From assembly GCA_037951165.1 (NCBI GenBank), contig JBBDHG010000104.1, positions 1,042,001 through 1,106,000 on the forward strand: DNA of 64,000 bases. Direction: 5' to 3'. Positions 13,054-25,314 of the stretch are shown here, one piece after another. Each line of letters starts with the position of its first letter. The stretch's first letter is position 1. The notes beneath the pieces are model-generated. The model saw only the letters and a list, made by a program, of their open reading frames with translations, was not told the origin of the DNA and made no database searches. A program made the position numbers and the translations under genes. This stretch comes from Lophius americanus. Taxonomy: Eukaryota; Chordata; Actinopteri; Lophiiformes; Lophiidae.

Positions 13054-16000
13054 GTACTGAGACTCATTTATCTTCCTCATTCATCTTCATTCATTTCATG
13101 TTTTGTTGCATTTAAAGTGAAACATTTTGGAATAATTCAACAGTTGACTGGATGAATTATATAGATTCTATTTCCATTATGTGATATTCTATTATAATGT
13201 GCTGATTATTTATTTTGACTCTTACTGTGACTCTTGACACTCATTCATTCATTCACATTTTTTTTATCCATGAATAATCCAAACAATCCAAAACATGTTT
13301 CAGGAAACTTTTCACTCATTTTCAACAACATCCAACGCGCCAAAAGAGGAAAACACACATCCTTTAATTTCTCTTTTCCACACCTTTATAATAACATAGT
13401 GTCTCGACAGCAGTGCCGCTCAAAGGCGCCGCATGACAAAACATTATGTCCACTGTGCGTCTCGCCTCTTTTGACACATAGATGTATTGAAATGAATTCA
13501 ATTCATTATGTCACTCGCTCACATTGTATAAATGCGACTGTGTACATTCACCTTCTCATTGTCACTCACATTTCTGACTCATACACTTATATAATGGATT
13601 AAAAAGGGCGTCTCTGCACTGAAAAAAACGGCACTTGACATTTGTTACACCTGCATTTCTTACTTTTTCTCAAGTTAGATTCGTGATTTGGGCAAATATT
13701 TAAATTTTTTTGATTAATTATAAGTTAGATTAAAAAAAAAAAAAGACAAGGTAGAGACAAAAATATAATTATTCACACAAACGTAAAAGGATTGTTGCTA
13801 TGAATGAATAATCTAATAAAGAAATGCCAGTTAAACCCGTAACTATAATTAAACCTTAACTTCAGCAACGAGATAAAAATGTTCCTTATTGAAGGTAAAT
13901 ATGACAAAACTATTTAATTGCTTACAGCTTAGGTTTTAGCAAAAATTTACATTTACTTTAAATATCACCTTCATTCATTCCTAAAGAAACAAGTATGGTT
14001 TTTATTTTTCTTGAAAAAAAAAGAAGCAGTTGTTCATTTATAAAGGCAGTGTATTTATATTTGAGCAGAAAATCTTATTTTCCTTAAAAAATGAATCAGT
14101 TCAATTTGTTACACCTGAATTTCTTAGTTTCTCTGACTGAAAACCTGAAAACCTTAAATGTTGTTTATTTCATAAAACTTGTCAGTAAAAACTGAAACAT
14201 TTGAAATGTTTAATCATTTTTTCCTATAAAAAAACTTCATTATAAGTCATTAAGTTCATTGTTTAAGACCTTGTTAACCTTTATCCAAACCTGTAAAGAA
14301 GACAAAGTTGATTTGTCTTCTCTTTTAGTCAAAGCCTTTGATTTTAATGACTAGAAAAATAAATTCCTCAAATGTAGGTTGAGTTCAGTCGCGTAACAAA
14401 AAACTGTTTAATGGAAACATGATTAAAAATATTTAAAAAATTGTTTGACCAGTTGGAGGATTGAAATTAAAATACTTGGTAAAAGGTGAAATCATTTAAT
14501 TTATATCATTTCTGTGGAATTCCTGGTTGGAATTTATCATAGAAAAAAAAAATAGAGACAAGGAATGAATTTTTGCAAATTGAACTAATTTGACGTAAAT
14601 TAATTGCGAGCATCTCAACTTAATGAGCAAAATGATCTACAGTATGATCATCCTCTCCATAGTATGATCATGATCATACTATGGAGAGGAAATCAAACAC
14701 TTCATTTTTAGAAAAAGAAAAATCCCTTTTTTTTTTTTTCCATCTGTCTGCGCGTAAGCTTGTGGTTTGTGCCGGAAAAAAAGAATAAAAAGGGATTGAA
14801 AGGAAAAGAAAAGAAGAGGTGTAATAAAAGAGTGTGCCGTTAAGTAGGTGTGATGATGACCTCTCTGTCAGATCCACTCATGTCACTCCCTCAGCCACTC
14901 CACATCCTTGTGTATCCGGTCCGTCCTCCGGAGGAAGGAGAGTCCTGCCTCACACATCAACACTCTCATCTGTGTGACTCCTCTCCCCACTCCCCCCTTT
15001 ATCTCACCCCCATCCCTTCACCCTTTCTCCATCCTCACGCCGTCAATCACCTGCCATCCCATCCAAAGAATACACCTCACACTGTGACGACCCTGTGTGT
15101 TTACATCCTGGTAAAAACAACTCCAAACCAAACCCGCTAACTGTTTGACCGCTCTGCTTGCTAGTCCCGCCGCCTCGCCTGTGTCCGACCAGAAAAATGA
15201 CACCTGTCAATCATTCATGCGCAGCATTCCACGCTGAATTATTCATACAAATAGGAATAGACTTGAGTCCTTGTAGCGCATCTCAGACAAAGTTACACGC
15301 TAACGTGTCAAGAACAACAGCGACATTATTTATGAAGAGTTTGCAGAGGAAAAAACACGAGAAATATTAGCAGGAACGATACAAACGGATTCAAATATAT
15401 GTATTTTTAACCCCATAATGTCCTGCATGTCCTTTTATTACCTCCGCCCAAGAGTTTATGTTTTCACCCCTGTGTGTGTGTGTATATGTTTGTTTGTTTG
15501 TTTGTTTGTTTGTTTGTTTGTTTGTTTATGAACAAGCTTTAGTTGAAAAACTACAGGACGGATTTGCATGAAAGATTACCCAGAGGCAGGATTGATCATT
15601 TCCAACAAAATAAAATAATACGCCATTAGCGGAGGTAACGTCGACTCGTGCCGAAGTGCTCTCTTGAAACTACGAATTTCTACCAAAGACGAATTTAAAC
15701 CGGAGATATAACATTTTAAAAATGCATGGATTGTTTTTTTTGATGTGTTGCAACATTTTAAATAGAATAAAATAACTACGCGGTGTGGGGCTGTGACATC
15801 ACGTTTGTTATTTAATGCTGTGTATTTGGCTGGAGGTGTCGGTAGCCGTAGAGGCTGTCAATCAATCATACGGTAAAGAATCTGCATGAAACTTTCTTAA
15901 ATAAAACCATTTAAAAACCGATCACAGCAATGTCGACTTTGGGTACTGCCGTGTCTTGGCGGAGGTTTACGCTAAAATAGTAGAAGTCTCCATAAATTGA

Positions 16001-19000
16001 GTTAGATTAAAAAAAAATGAGCAGATTAATTTAACCCAGCAATTAATGATCTATTCAAGTCAATAGTTTGGACCAAAATCTATTCAGTTGAGACCGATGG
16101 GTCTATTCCCTGAGCAGCGTCGTAGAATATCCCCTCTATTTATACTGGTGGTGGGGGCTGATGACTCTGCTGAGGCTGATGAATGATAAGGCCGATGGGT
16201 TTGCGAGGACTAGGCGGCGATGGGAGGGTGAGCATGTGTGAATAGTGAGAATAATAATATTTGTAGGAACAGATTGAATCCACTCGAGGAGATCTACCTT
16301 GTTACATCATACTTTACTCTACAAGTTCTTATTTTACTCACCAGGGGGAGCTTTTTCTTCCTGTTCTTCTGTTTCCTGGACAGAATTCAAAAAGTAATTC
16401 TCAGATCTTTTTTTTTTAATTTTCATACACGCATAGACCCTCGTGCCAAAAAGAACTGGATTGATTTTGAGAAAGGTCCATTGCATGTTTCTGACACTAG
16501 GGGGAGCTTTATCTCGGTTTCGGGCCATACTTTCTCAATCATTTGTCCAATTTCGTCCAGACTTTTTTTCATTTAAACCAACTTGAGGATATCTATCTTG
16601 TAAATATAATATTTTACAAACTTTGGGGATTATTGTTTTTCACAAAACAATACTGTTTAATTTGAGTTGTTCAATAAGGGGGAATGCATGTTTTTTTTTC
16701 GGGGATAAACCCTTGTTGTCGAGAACGACAGCTTAGGCCTAGTTTATTCCATATTATTCTTGAATTAATCACCTGTCCATTCATTCTCGATCCGCGTCCC
16801 GAGGTTCAGGCAAACATAACGCAATCCCAGCATGCATCTTGGGACCATGTTACGTTTTTATTGTATCTGATGACAACAGTAAAACGGTAGGAGTGAAGAG
16901 ATTGCAGACTGAACCATTTATTTTTTCTAGTTTCGCTGATTTATTTTCTATTAAATCGATCAAATACCACTCCAGGAGAGAAAGCAGAATATGAAGTCGC
17001 CTCATATTATCTCTCCCGTGGTTGGATACAGTCTGGAAGCCAGAGGGGAATACATACATACGGGAAGAAAAAAAATCCCGTGCATGGAGCGGTTATCTCC
17101 CGCTTTCTGAAGCAAATATTTGCAAGTTGACAAGGACAAAAGGCCGGGAGGCATTTTTAATCACGAGGCTTTTCCGCTACTATGGCAGAAATAAAAAGAA
17201 ATAGCAGAGATATTTCTGGAAAAAAAAGAGAAAAGATGAAATACAATATTTCCTGTCATGAAAAGCCGAGTCTTGTATGAATGTCCCCCCTGAATAGTAG
17301 AAGTAGCATCTGAAAAGGATACAGATACTGAAATCGGGAGAACGAGACACGCTGTATAGAGAAATATGATAATTCAGAGGAGATTAAGGCAGAAAGAATA
17401 GAAAATAGCTGGGAGGAAGAATTGTAGAGATGTCAGAGAGGAGAGAACGGGAGGCATTCCAGCAGTATAATCAGCCGACATTGAAACTTATTTCCTCAAG
17501 AATGAGAGGAAATTGGAAGGAGGGAGAAGGGGATGGAGGATTATGGGGAGGAAGAAAGAAAAAAGGTAATAAGGGGGGTATGTGAGGGAAGGAAATAAGG
17601 AAAATTGAGAATATGAAGACTGAAATAAAGAAAACTGAGAGTTTTTTCAGAGCATTGTGGGTAAAAATACACACAACTGAGGAAAAAAAGGCGGGAATGT
17701 AGAAAGGAGACACAAGATAAGAGTTTAAGACTGAGAGAAGAAAATATTTATGAATCTGCCCAGAGACAAGAGGAGACGTGGACGGGGTCAGGGAGAGGAA
17801 GAAAGGCAACGAGGATAGAGGATGGCGATAGCCGGAGAGAATGCGAGCCTTCCGGAGAGTCTGGAGTGTCAGTCACAGGAGTGGTAGTGCCTTAATCGGT
17901 TGTTAATGACAGTGATTATACGACTCCTGCACACCAGGCAGGAAAACAGGTAGAAGCTTCCTCCACCAGGAGAGAAAATGAATAAAAGAGAGCAGCCGCT
18001 GAGACGAAGCTGTTGTAATTAGCGCGTGAGCGTCCACGTAGCATCTGATAGCATCTAATAAAGCTTCTAGTGTCAGTACAAATCTCTCATCTCAAATCAT
18101 AAGGGTTTATTTATTACCGGTTAATGAAGTATTTATTAATGCTACCCACATCGGTTTTACCCCGTTAATGAGAAGGACAATCTTCCATCTCCATGGTGGG
18201 ATATTAATTCTCAAGTTATTAACAGAATGAATTACTACCACTGCTGCGTGTGTGAGATGCTAACGGAGATAAAAGGGATTCTAGCGGAGGAGGATAAAAA
18301 TAAACATGACATCCCAAAATCTTTTTCTTACTGATGTAGGGAGCGTCAATAACTGGGGCTACGCAATTCCGCGATTTAACCCCTAAAATATAATGTCAGA
18401 AAAAAATCATTTTTCATAAGAAAAACAAGAAAAACCTCCTGTCTGTGTAAAATATAAAAAATGAGAGTGAAATATTATAAATACATGACGGATATCATCG
18501 AGTCGATTAATATGCACCAAATTTGGACAAAATCGGACTAATGGTCGGGAAGTTACATCCCAAAAAAAAGTGGTTTTCGGAAGCTACATCTAGCGATAAA
18601 ATATGAACTTACCTAATTTGACCTAAGCAAGACATTTTTTACTTAAAAAAAAGTCAAATATGAACTACTAGAGTAAAATATGAGGAAAACTTGATAGATC
18701 CCCTCGACTTTATCTGTATGCACCAAATTTGGGCTCAATCAGATCAACGATTGAGAAATTATGGCCTGAAAACTTTTACAGATGAATCTCCCCCAAGTGT
18801 CCGAATTATACAACCAACTTTTCCAAAAATCAATCCACTACTTCCCCGTGCTAAGTTCTATTCAGATATAAAATTTGAAAATGATGCATGACAAAGTTTT
18901 TGAGCAGTTGGGGTAATTATATGGAATATTATCATGGAATAATTAGCAATTATTCCATCAGATACCCGACTTTTCGGAGGATATAAATATTTTATATCAA

Positions 19001-20882
19001 CAGAGGATCTGAGAGTAACATCCAAGTGTTTGTGCATGTGTGTGTGTTGGGACACCTTCCATTCAGCATGGCTCAGCATTATCAGTAGACGATGTCAGAA
19101 CTCCCTGTGATTATCGTGTGAATAATCTTCAGCTGTGTGTGGGTGTGTGGGAATGACGCTGTGTGATGTGAGGAAGACCATTAATCATCATGGATTCACT
19201 CCTCTGTTATCTCTCCTCTCTGTTTTTACCGTCTCTTTGCTTATTTACTACCCTCAGTATATTCACATGATGTTTTCTCCGCCCTCAGGTCTCCCTCCTC
19301 CTCCTGCCATGTCTAAGAGAGGTTTAAGGGCCAAAGGCAAGCAAGACCCCCTCAGCCGACACGAATGCATCATGCATGTCACCTTCACCTCCCGTCACTG
19401 CATGTAACTATATCAAACAGGATTCCACGTCAGATTCCACGTCAGATGGTACTGAGGGACAGAGACTATGTTCTGGACAGATGGTACTGAGGGACAGAGA
19501 CTATGTTCTGGATAGATGGGTACTGAGGGACAGAGACTATGTTCTGGACAGATGGTACTGAGGGACAGAGACTATGTTCTGGATAGATGGGTACTGAGGG
19601 ACAGAGACTATGTTCTGGATAGATGGGTACTGAGGGACAGAGACTATGTTCTGGACAGATGGGTACTGAGGGACAGAGACTATGTTCTGGACAGATGGTA
19701 CTGAGGGACAGAGACTATGTTCTGGACAGATGGTACTAAGGGACAAAGACTATGTTCTGGACAGATGGGCACTGAGGGGCCGGCTTCTCCCACGTTTCCT
19801 GGGTTCCCTCTGGGTGGTCCGACTGATTTCTGAAGTCCAAAATCCTGTTAATGGATTAGATGCGGTTTAGACTTGGTGTTAAAATATGTTTCAGGCCATC
19901 AGAACGCAAGTGGACAGCGAGACACATACGAATGTAATCGACCACCAGAACCCACATCGCGATCCGCCCCTTGCCGAGGCGTCTCCCACGAGGACATAAC
20001 AGGAAAATACGTCATCAGTGCTGGACGCGGTGGTGGCTTTGACAGAAGGGCGTGGCCAGTTTTCGAAAAGCCACCGCTTTTCTAGCGAGCTTCAATTTTC
20101 TCCTTGTCCCGCGCTCTTTAGTTGTCAGTCTCAACAGTTTGAATAGTCCGTACATGTATAAGGGCTCTTGAAGCATCTTCACGTTGTTAGGTAGCCTGTG
20201 CTAGCTAGCTAAACGAATCTGCCGCTTAATTAGAGTGACCGTCCGTCCAGTCTTAGGCCGGACAGTCCGGATTTGAAACACTGTGTCCGTCCATCGCCGC
20301 AGCCTGGAGGTGGATTGAGATGGAGATTATTTGGCGTAGTGGGGTATTTTATTCCTATTCTTATTCATAAAAAGCTACTAGCGACTCTGATAATGTGCAC
20401 AGAAAATTCAAATCAGACGTAGCTCTCAGCAGCACATAGCATTTAGATATGCTGTATGATGCGTTCAATGTCTACTTAGTAGCAAACTGTTTTGGGCGAA
20501 GCAGAATTGCATCATCGTCGTGAAAATGTGTTCAAACAGTAATCGTGTACAATGTAGAATTTGGCAAGAAACCAGAATAAAAGTTGTTTAAAGGAGTAAT
20601 TTGTAGATGTTTTCATGGAAATATCAAATATACCAGAGAAAGAATTGTGAAAAACGTTTCACAATATTTTTTCTTGTTAAAATGTGTTCGGTCTCCACAT
20701 TTTCCTAACATCTCTTCATGATGTCACTTGATTCTTCTTTTCTCTACTAGGCGTTGTCCGTCCAATCAGATCGAGCCCTGCGGCGGTCCCTGCCGATGTC
20801 ACGGCTCAGGAGAGCGCCGACTGGTTCGAAATGATCTGGACTTTTGCCGCCACTTTGGTAGCCCCCGATGATGATGAGGAAG
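12854..20882 (+). CDS. trdn: triadin, partial gene (two coding exons with intron between)
   Basis: Triadin is a single-pass protein of the junctional sarcoplasmic reticulum that links calsequestrin to the ryanodine receptor in striated muscle. The two exons join in phase 1 into about 107 residues. They give a short cytosolic N-terminus, the triadin signature TFSSPMAWLLVVALI, a membrane segment at about residues 34-53 followed by FDLLDYK, and a luminal stretch with ADWFEMIW and the acidic run PDDDEE. Mammalian triadin has the same order (TFSSPxAWLL, then FDLVDYK, then TTDWIYGF and an acidic cluster). ASPH/junctin is similar in layout but its membrane region is different. Exon 1 was not located. 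Translation may start at the ATG at 12867 or in an upstream exon, since the frame stays open back to the acceptor. The lysine-rich luminal repeats of long triadins were not found, so this is either a short form or a partial locus. Confidence 0.8.
14651..14690. repeat. 40-bp perfect palindrome
   Basis: Both 20-nt arms are exactly complementary with no spacer; the centre is ATCATGAT. The 10 bp just before it (14641-14650) repeat positions 14661-14670, so the order is A-B-A-A'-B'. Confidence 0.95.
15441..15966 (+). mobile_element. MITE with CCTCCGCCAAGG-type inverted ends (family E), copy 1
   Basis: Starts CCTCCGCCCAAGAG and ends CTTGGCGGAGGT, i.e. terminal inverted repeats. Inside are a (TTTG)n tract (15488-15527) and GAAAAACTACAGGACGGATT, a block typical of a very common fish MITE. 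Confidence 0.75.
16145..16260 (+). repeat. dispersed repeat (family C), copy 2
   Basis: Same opening GGTGGTGGGGGCTGATGACT and the same GGCGATGGGAGGGTG end as the 12.12-kb copy, with only two to three GAT-like units between them. Confidence 0.65.
16240..16580 (-). repeat. family D repeat (about 160-200 bp unit), reverse copy
   Basis: GAATCCACTCGAGGAGATCT, TTTTACTCACCAGGGGGAGC and GACACTAGGGGGAGCTTTAT show two units. The same blocks occur at 18.4, 23.2, 25.3 and 45.5 kb. Confidence 0.65.
18410..18880 (+). repeat. family D repeat, two units
   Basis: ATGCACCAAATTTGGAC occurs at about 18512 and a near-identical block at about 18718, each followed by AATCGGACTAATGG or CAATCAGATCAACG and a GAAGTTACA/GAAATTATGG block. 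The intervening ATATGAACTACTAGAGTAAA is also found at 45.5 and 45.7 kb. Confidence 0.7.
19446..19785. repeat. 35/36-bp minisatellite, about 9 units
   Basis: Unit TACTGAGGGACAGAGACTAT plus GTTCTGGACAGATGG. Units differ by one G (GATGG or GATGGG) and by C/T in GGACAG/GGATAG. The open frames on both strands come only from the repeat. Confidence 0.95.
20751..20882 (+). CDS. trdn: trdn exon, luminal acidic segment
   Basis: The acceptor is TTCTCTACTAG|GC and the donor is GAAG|GTATTC. Both junctions are phase 1, which matches the transmembrane exon 7.7 kb upstream. The 44 codons contain ESADWFEMIWTFAATLV followed by PDDDEE. This aligns with the triadin segment EETTDWIYGFF...SSEDEEDDD just after the membrane helix. 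The first part (VVRPIRSSPAAVP) is diverged. Confidence 0.8.
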
Positions 20883-21550
20883 GTATTCATCACCTAACTG
20901 ACCCCCTCACATGTAAGAAAGCATCACCTCACACTTATTAACCATGTCACGCTGAACATCATCCATAATCAACGCGTCGCTTTTGTCAATACGACGCCTG
21001 TGCCGCCTGGTTTCCTGTTCAACCCATGACATTTCATCTTCACATAGCAGCGATGAATATTAATACGCCGGCATTTAAACGTGTTAAAAAAGAAAAAAAC
21101 CATACATCTAGTCTCAAACCCTGCTTGAGTTCAGACGCTCATCCTGAATTATTCATGCGCCGCTAATAAGAGCGTGATAGAGCTGTCAGCACGCCATCGC
21201 TTACTCACTAGCTGCATTGTAATGAAAAAGATGCCCCTTCACCTCTAAATTGAGAAAATACATTAGGCATAAAGTAAACTTGCAATCTTATCGTATTCAT
21301 CCAATTATCAGGAACCAACAATCCATTAAGGATTCTCTTAATTAGCCGTAGTCGGAGCTTATTGTCTGTTCCGTTGAGAGTTGAATTCCATCCACGGAGG
21401 AGCAGCAGAAACGTGTAAAACACTCAGAGTTATTGTACTATGAACGTAACATGCAGCTCATTTGTAGCGCGTGAATAAGAAGAGGGCGGCCGACAGCCTC
21501 TCGGCACCCGCGGGCCCGATAGCACCTCATCTCCTCCTCTTGTCCTGCAG

Positions 21551-21805
21551 CGTTACACTCCGAGGAACTCTGAGCAAGAGGATGGTGGAGGGAGGAGAAG
21601 AACGGACGAGGATGAAGAGGAGCGCAGGAAGGAGAGGAGATGAGTGTTTGACTGACGTGGAAGAGAGGATGGAGAAGAAACAGAAGGAGGAAGAGGATGA
21701 GGAGTTCTTCGCGGCGATGTTCTTTCTGGACGTCAGCCTTTAACTGGAATTTGTTGAATAGAAACTTCCCATTTGACACCTTTGCTTTGATTTTCTTGAA
21801 TTAAA
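21551..21805 (+). CDS. trdn: possible short terminal exon of trdn with 3'UTR
   Basis: A strong acceptor (pyrimidine run ending TGTCCTGCAG) is followed, in the phase 1 frame left by the previous exon, by ALHSEEL and a TGA at 21568-21570. An ATTAAA hexamer lies at 21800. This would end a protein of about 114 residues. The following 150 bp are purine-rich and in another frame read ERMEKKQKEEEDEEFF, which resembles the Lys/Glu-rich luminal region of triadin. A decayed or alternative charged exon is therefore also possible. No transcript evidence is available here, so this is inference. Confidence 0.3.
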
Positions 21806-23194
21806 CGATGTTACTTTGCTGTACTTTTTCTTTCTTTTTTAAATACAGTTTGATGCAGTAGAGGGGGATTAGAATACAAACGTTCTTGTAGTTTTCCTAA
21901 CTGCTGCCTAATTTCCGGTCCTGATTCTGAAAAAAAAACAAATAAATTACCAGAAGATAAATGTCTGAACTGTTCCTGAATACATCGGTGTGTGAATGTA
22001 AAATATGTTTGTCTCCTCAAAGCCAATCAGTTACAAAAAACGAAATCATTTATTTAATGATTTTCTATTTCATGCATTTCACTTGTGATTTTTTTTGTTT
22101 TTGTTCTTACTTCCCTTTTATTTGTCTGTCATTTATTTGAATTTTTTCTCAATGCCCCAATTTCAATTTCCCTCCACCTGTGGAACATTTCTAAGAAAAA
22201 TGGGAAATAAAATTTAAATTCTAATACTTGCCCCCCAAAAACATATTTTTAAAGATAATCTTAACTTCTTGACAAACATTATTTATGAACATTTCAATTC
22301 TAATTTTTGACTTCTACCATTACATTTCACAAAAAAAAATCGTTGCCATTTGAGATTGTTATTTATATTGTAATTAAATAAAAAGTTTTTTTTGATTCTG
22401 CATATTTAACTTCTTTGATTTATTCATTCATTCATTTCACTTTAGGTGGTTTGCGTTGATTAAAATTCATTAAAAAACAACAACAAACAAAGCAAAGAAC
22501 AATGTTTCAAACTCTAACACTCATCTATTATATAAGCAGTATATTGGAGTTAGAATAAAATTCTGATTATTTGGCGCTAGAAACATGGAGGACAGTGTTA
22601 ACCAAAGTTTCAGCCCTGCGGTTCCCCTCCTCTCCCTCCTCTATCAGTCTGCACAGCTGGTGGTCTGCGTTGGAAATGACCCCTGACTAACAAGCGGCCG
22701 AGTCGACACCAGGCAAATGATGGAGTGTGGTAACGGCGGCGGCAACCTTCCCGCAAGAGAGATGGATGCTGGCGGCGTAGAAGAGATAGGCGGCAGCGGG
22801 CCCCTCCGGTATCAGACTGTGCGACTTGAACAAGGAGCTGTGACATCAGGAGTTGATTGTGGTGAGTGACAGAGAGAAAATAACAGCCGGCAAAGTCATA
22901 CTTCTTCCGGAGATAAAGAGCACGGCGTGACTCACACTCGAAAGGGAAAAACAGGAGTGAATAATGGAGGCAGGTAAAGAATATGAATGAAGTGTGAGAC
23001 TGGGCCCGATTCAAAGCTCCGATGTGTGAATGCCTTGAAGAGCCTTGAGTACTTCAGCAATTCACCACGAGCACAAAGGGGAATACAAATACTGTCGTAA
23101 CGGTATTCCAGACCGGAAAAACCACCAATCCCCTGCATTGTGCGACCAGCTCCTCAAGTTAAATGTCTGACAAACCATGTTTACGTTTACCGAA

Positions 23195-23400
23195 TTTAAC
23201 AAGATAAAACCTCCTCGCGTTGACTCATACGCACCAAACGTGGACTGGACCATCATCGATCATCAGACCAACTGTTGGGAGATTAAAACCTGAAACCCTT
23301 TAGAGGTGAAGCTCCCCCTTTGGGTCAGAAATCATCCAGTACTTCTTCACAAGGAGGTTGACGGAGGTAAAACCTTTTAAAACGATCCATGAAATAGTTT
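23195..23400 (+). repeat. family D repeat, one unit
   Basis: GTTGACTCATACGCACCAAA, then GTGGACTGGACCATCATCG, ACCAACTGTTGGGAGATTAA and GAAGCTCCCCCTTTGGGTCA. Confidence 0.6.
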
Positions 23401-23654
23401 CTTGTGTTATTGCCTTAACAAAAAAGGATAATATACGTAATGCGCCTGATTATCTGGTGATGTAACAATGACCAGGGAAAGTATTGAAATCTGTAACTGA
23501 TCCGTCTGATGAAATATATTCTACAGGTCTTAAAATCAATAGCAGTTAAAATGATTTAATGCCTGATAAGTGAGGGATGTTATGGAATTGTCATTGCCGC
23601 CGCGGCCGCGGCAATTACGTCCGTGTTCGCCAGCGCCACCTCCATAGATCCTTC

Positions 23655-24000
23655 ATGTTATCCGCCATAACTGAAAAACTATCTTTAGATTTTTTTTTGG
23701 TTACGCCATAACTGAAAAACTACTTTTAGTTTTTATTGGTTTAGATAACACCATAACTGAAAAACTATTTTTAGATTTTTTTGGTTAAGATAACGCCGTA
23801 ACTGAAAAACTGCTTTTAGATTTATTTTTTTTTGGTTAAGATAACGTCATAACTGAACAACTATTTTTATATTTTTTGTGGTTACACCATAAATGAAAAA
23901 CTATTTTTATATATTTTTTGGTTACGCTATAACTGAAAAACTATTTTTTGATTTTGTTTTGGTTAAGATAACGCCATAGCTGAAAAACTATTTCATAGAT
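23655..24000. repeat. 40-50-bp minisatellite, about 8 units
   Basis: Degenerate units CCATAACTGAAAAACTATTT, then TTAGATTTTTTTGGTTA. The spacing is 40-48 bp because the T-run length varies. Confidence 0.9.
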
Positions 24001-24034
24001 TAATTTCGGATTCTACACAAAGAGCTTAGTGCCA

Positions 24035-24120
24035 CGAAGAACTGGATTGATTCTTTTTTCTTTCTTTTTTTCCTTTCCTTTCTTTTTTTTTTCTTTTTCT
24101 TTCTTTCCCTTTGAATTGAT
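24035..24120. repeat. pyrimidine-rich low-complexity tract
   Basis: TTTC/TTCC-rich run on the + strand. Confidence 0.85.
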
Positions 24121-25167
24121 TCCGGGGAAAGGTAAGTTGTACATTTCTGACACTAGAAGTTTTTGAGCAGTAACTTCCTTACCGTTCGTTAGATTTAGTC
24201 AGTAGTTTAGTGGTGTGAAATAAAAGTAGTCAAGTACTGCGTTACTTTCTCATGTGAAACGCGTGCGGCGAGTGACAAATCCACGCCCGTTCATTCAGAG
24301 AAACATTTCTACATCCGCCTCTTCGTCTCTTATAATCTTGTGTTCTTCGGCCTCAAATGGCAACATTTCTATCATTTACAAAACGTAAATGAGAAACAAT
24401 CCGGTTTCATTAGAAATACTTTGCCTTGCAATCAGCGTTGTCTGAATGGGTTTCCTGGCGCAATGAAACCGTCACAGAATTGAAATGAAATTATAACGAC
24501 GTCGTAACTTCATTACCGCTCGTGTGGAACTCTAACCACGTTGTGGTGAATTTATCGGCGGGGCAGAAAATCTCTACGGGGACTTGCTAAATTGCATTAC
24601 ATGTTGCTTTATCTTCTTGTCAGACCAGATATTCTAATACAAATGATATCAGAGATGTGTTTTTGCACCACAAATCCCCCGTCTCATTAAAGAACCCTCT
24701 GCTTGTATGAGTTGAACGTGACTAATGGAAAAACAAAGCCAGAACATTGGCGCCTATTTCGTTCTACGTCACGTTACATGATTAGAAAACATGACACGAA
24801 ACCTATTCGCTAAAATGAACGCAAAAAATAACCTTGGCTCGGAGACGCTGATTAAGTGGGCTTGTGATTTTTCTAAAAAGCAAATAAGTAATGATGACTG
24901 ATACACACCTCGTCACGGTCTGGGCGAACGAACGGCTTTCATTCTGGTTCTGCTTTGTTTGCCGCTAAGCAGCGACATAATGATTACAACACAAATTTGT
25001 AGGTTAAATGACGTATTTTTCTGTCTGCTTTGAACGTACGATCAAACCAAACGATGCGAGGGAGGGAACAGGGATGCATGTTACTGTTATTACAGCAGAC
25101 GTGCGATAATCAGTCCGTCGGAAAGTCTTTGACGGTCAGACTCTTCAGGGAGATTGTGACCGAAGAG

Positions 25168-25210
25168 AGCACTGGTGGTGGTGGCTGATGACTCTGTTGA
25201 GACTGAGAAG
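25168..25210 (+). repeat. dispersed repeat (family C), copy 3 (short)
   Basis: CTGGTGGTGGTGGCTGATGA followed by CTCTGTTGAGACTGAGAAG. Only the left part is kept, and it abuts a family D repeat. Confidence 0.5.
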
Positions 25211-25314
25211 AAAGAAAAAGGATGTGACTCGCTGGAAACTTCATATAATTCACACGTATCGTTCATATCCCTGAGAAGTGGGGGATAATAGGAAATCTTC
25301 ACTTATTTTTGAAA

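Larger units (their letters stand above)
13054..20750 (+). other. trdn intron (about 7.7 kb)
   Basis: This sequence lies between two phase 1 splice sites. It contains AT-rich DNA, the 40-bp palindrome, two dispersed repeat families, a MITE and the 19.45-kb minisatellite, all listed separately. No further exon was recognised. The pyrimidine- and purine-rich stretches at 14.9-15.1 and 17.5-17.8 kb give spurious open frames. Confidence 0.6.

Noticed and set aside
19376..19870. Frames with repeated LRDRDYVLDRW-type units and a CRISPR-like layout
   Set aside because: Tandem minisatellite without unique spacers; units change by 1 nt so no frame is kept. CRISPR is not expected in a fish genome.
22610..23014. 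134-codon minus-strand frame
   Set aside because: Cys/Arg/His-rich without a domain, no splice or promoter context; seems chance in GC-richer DNA.
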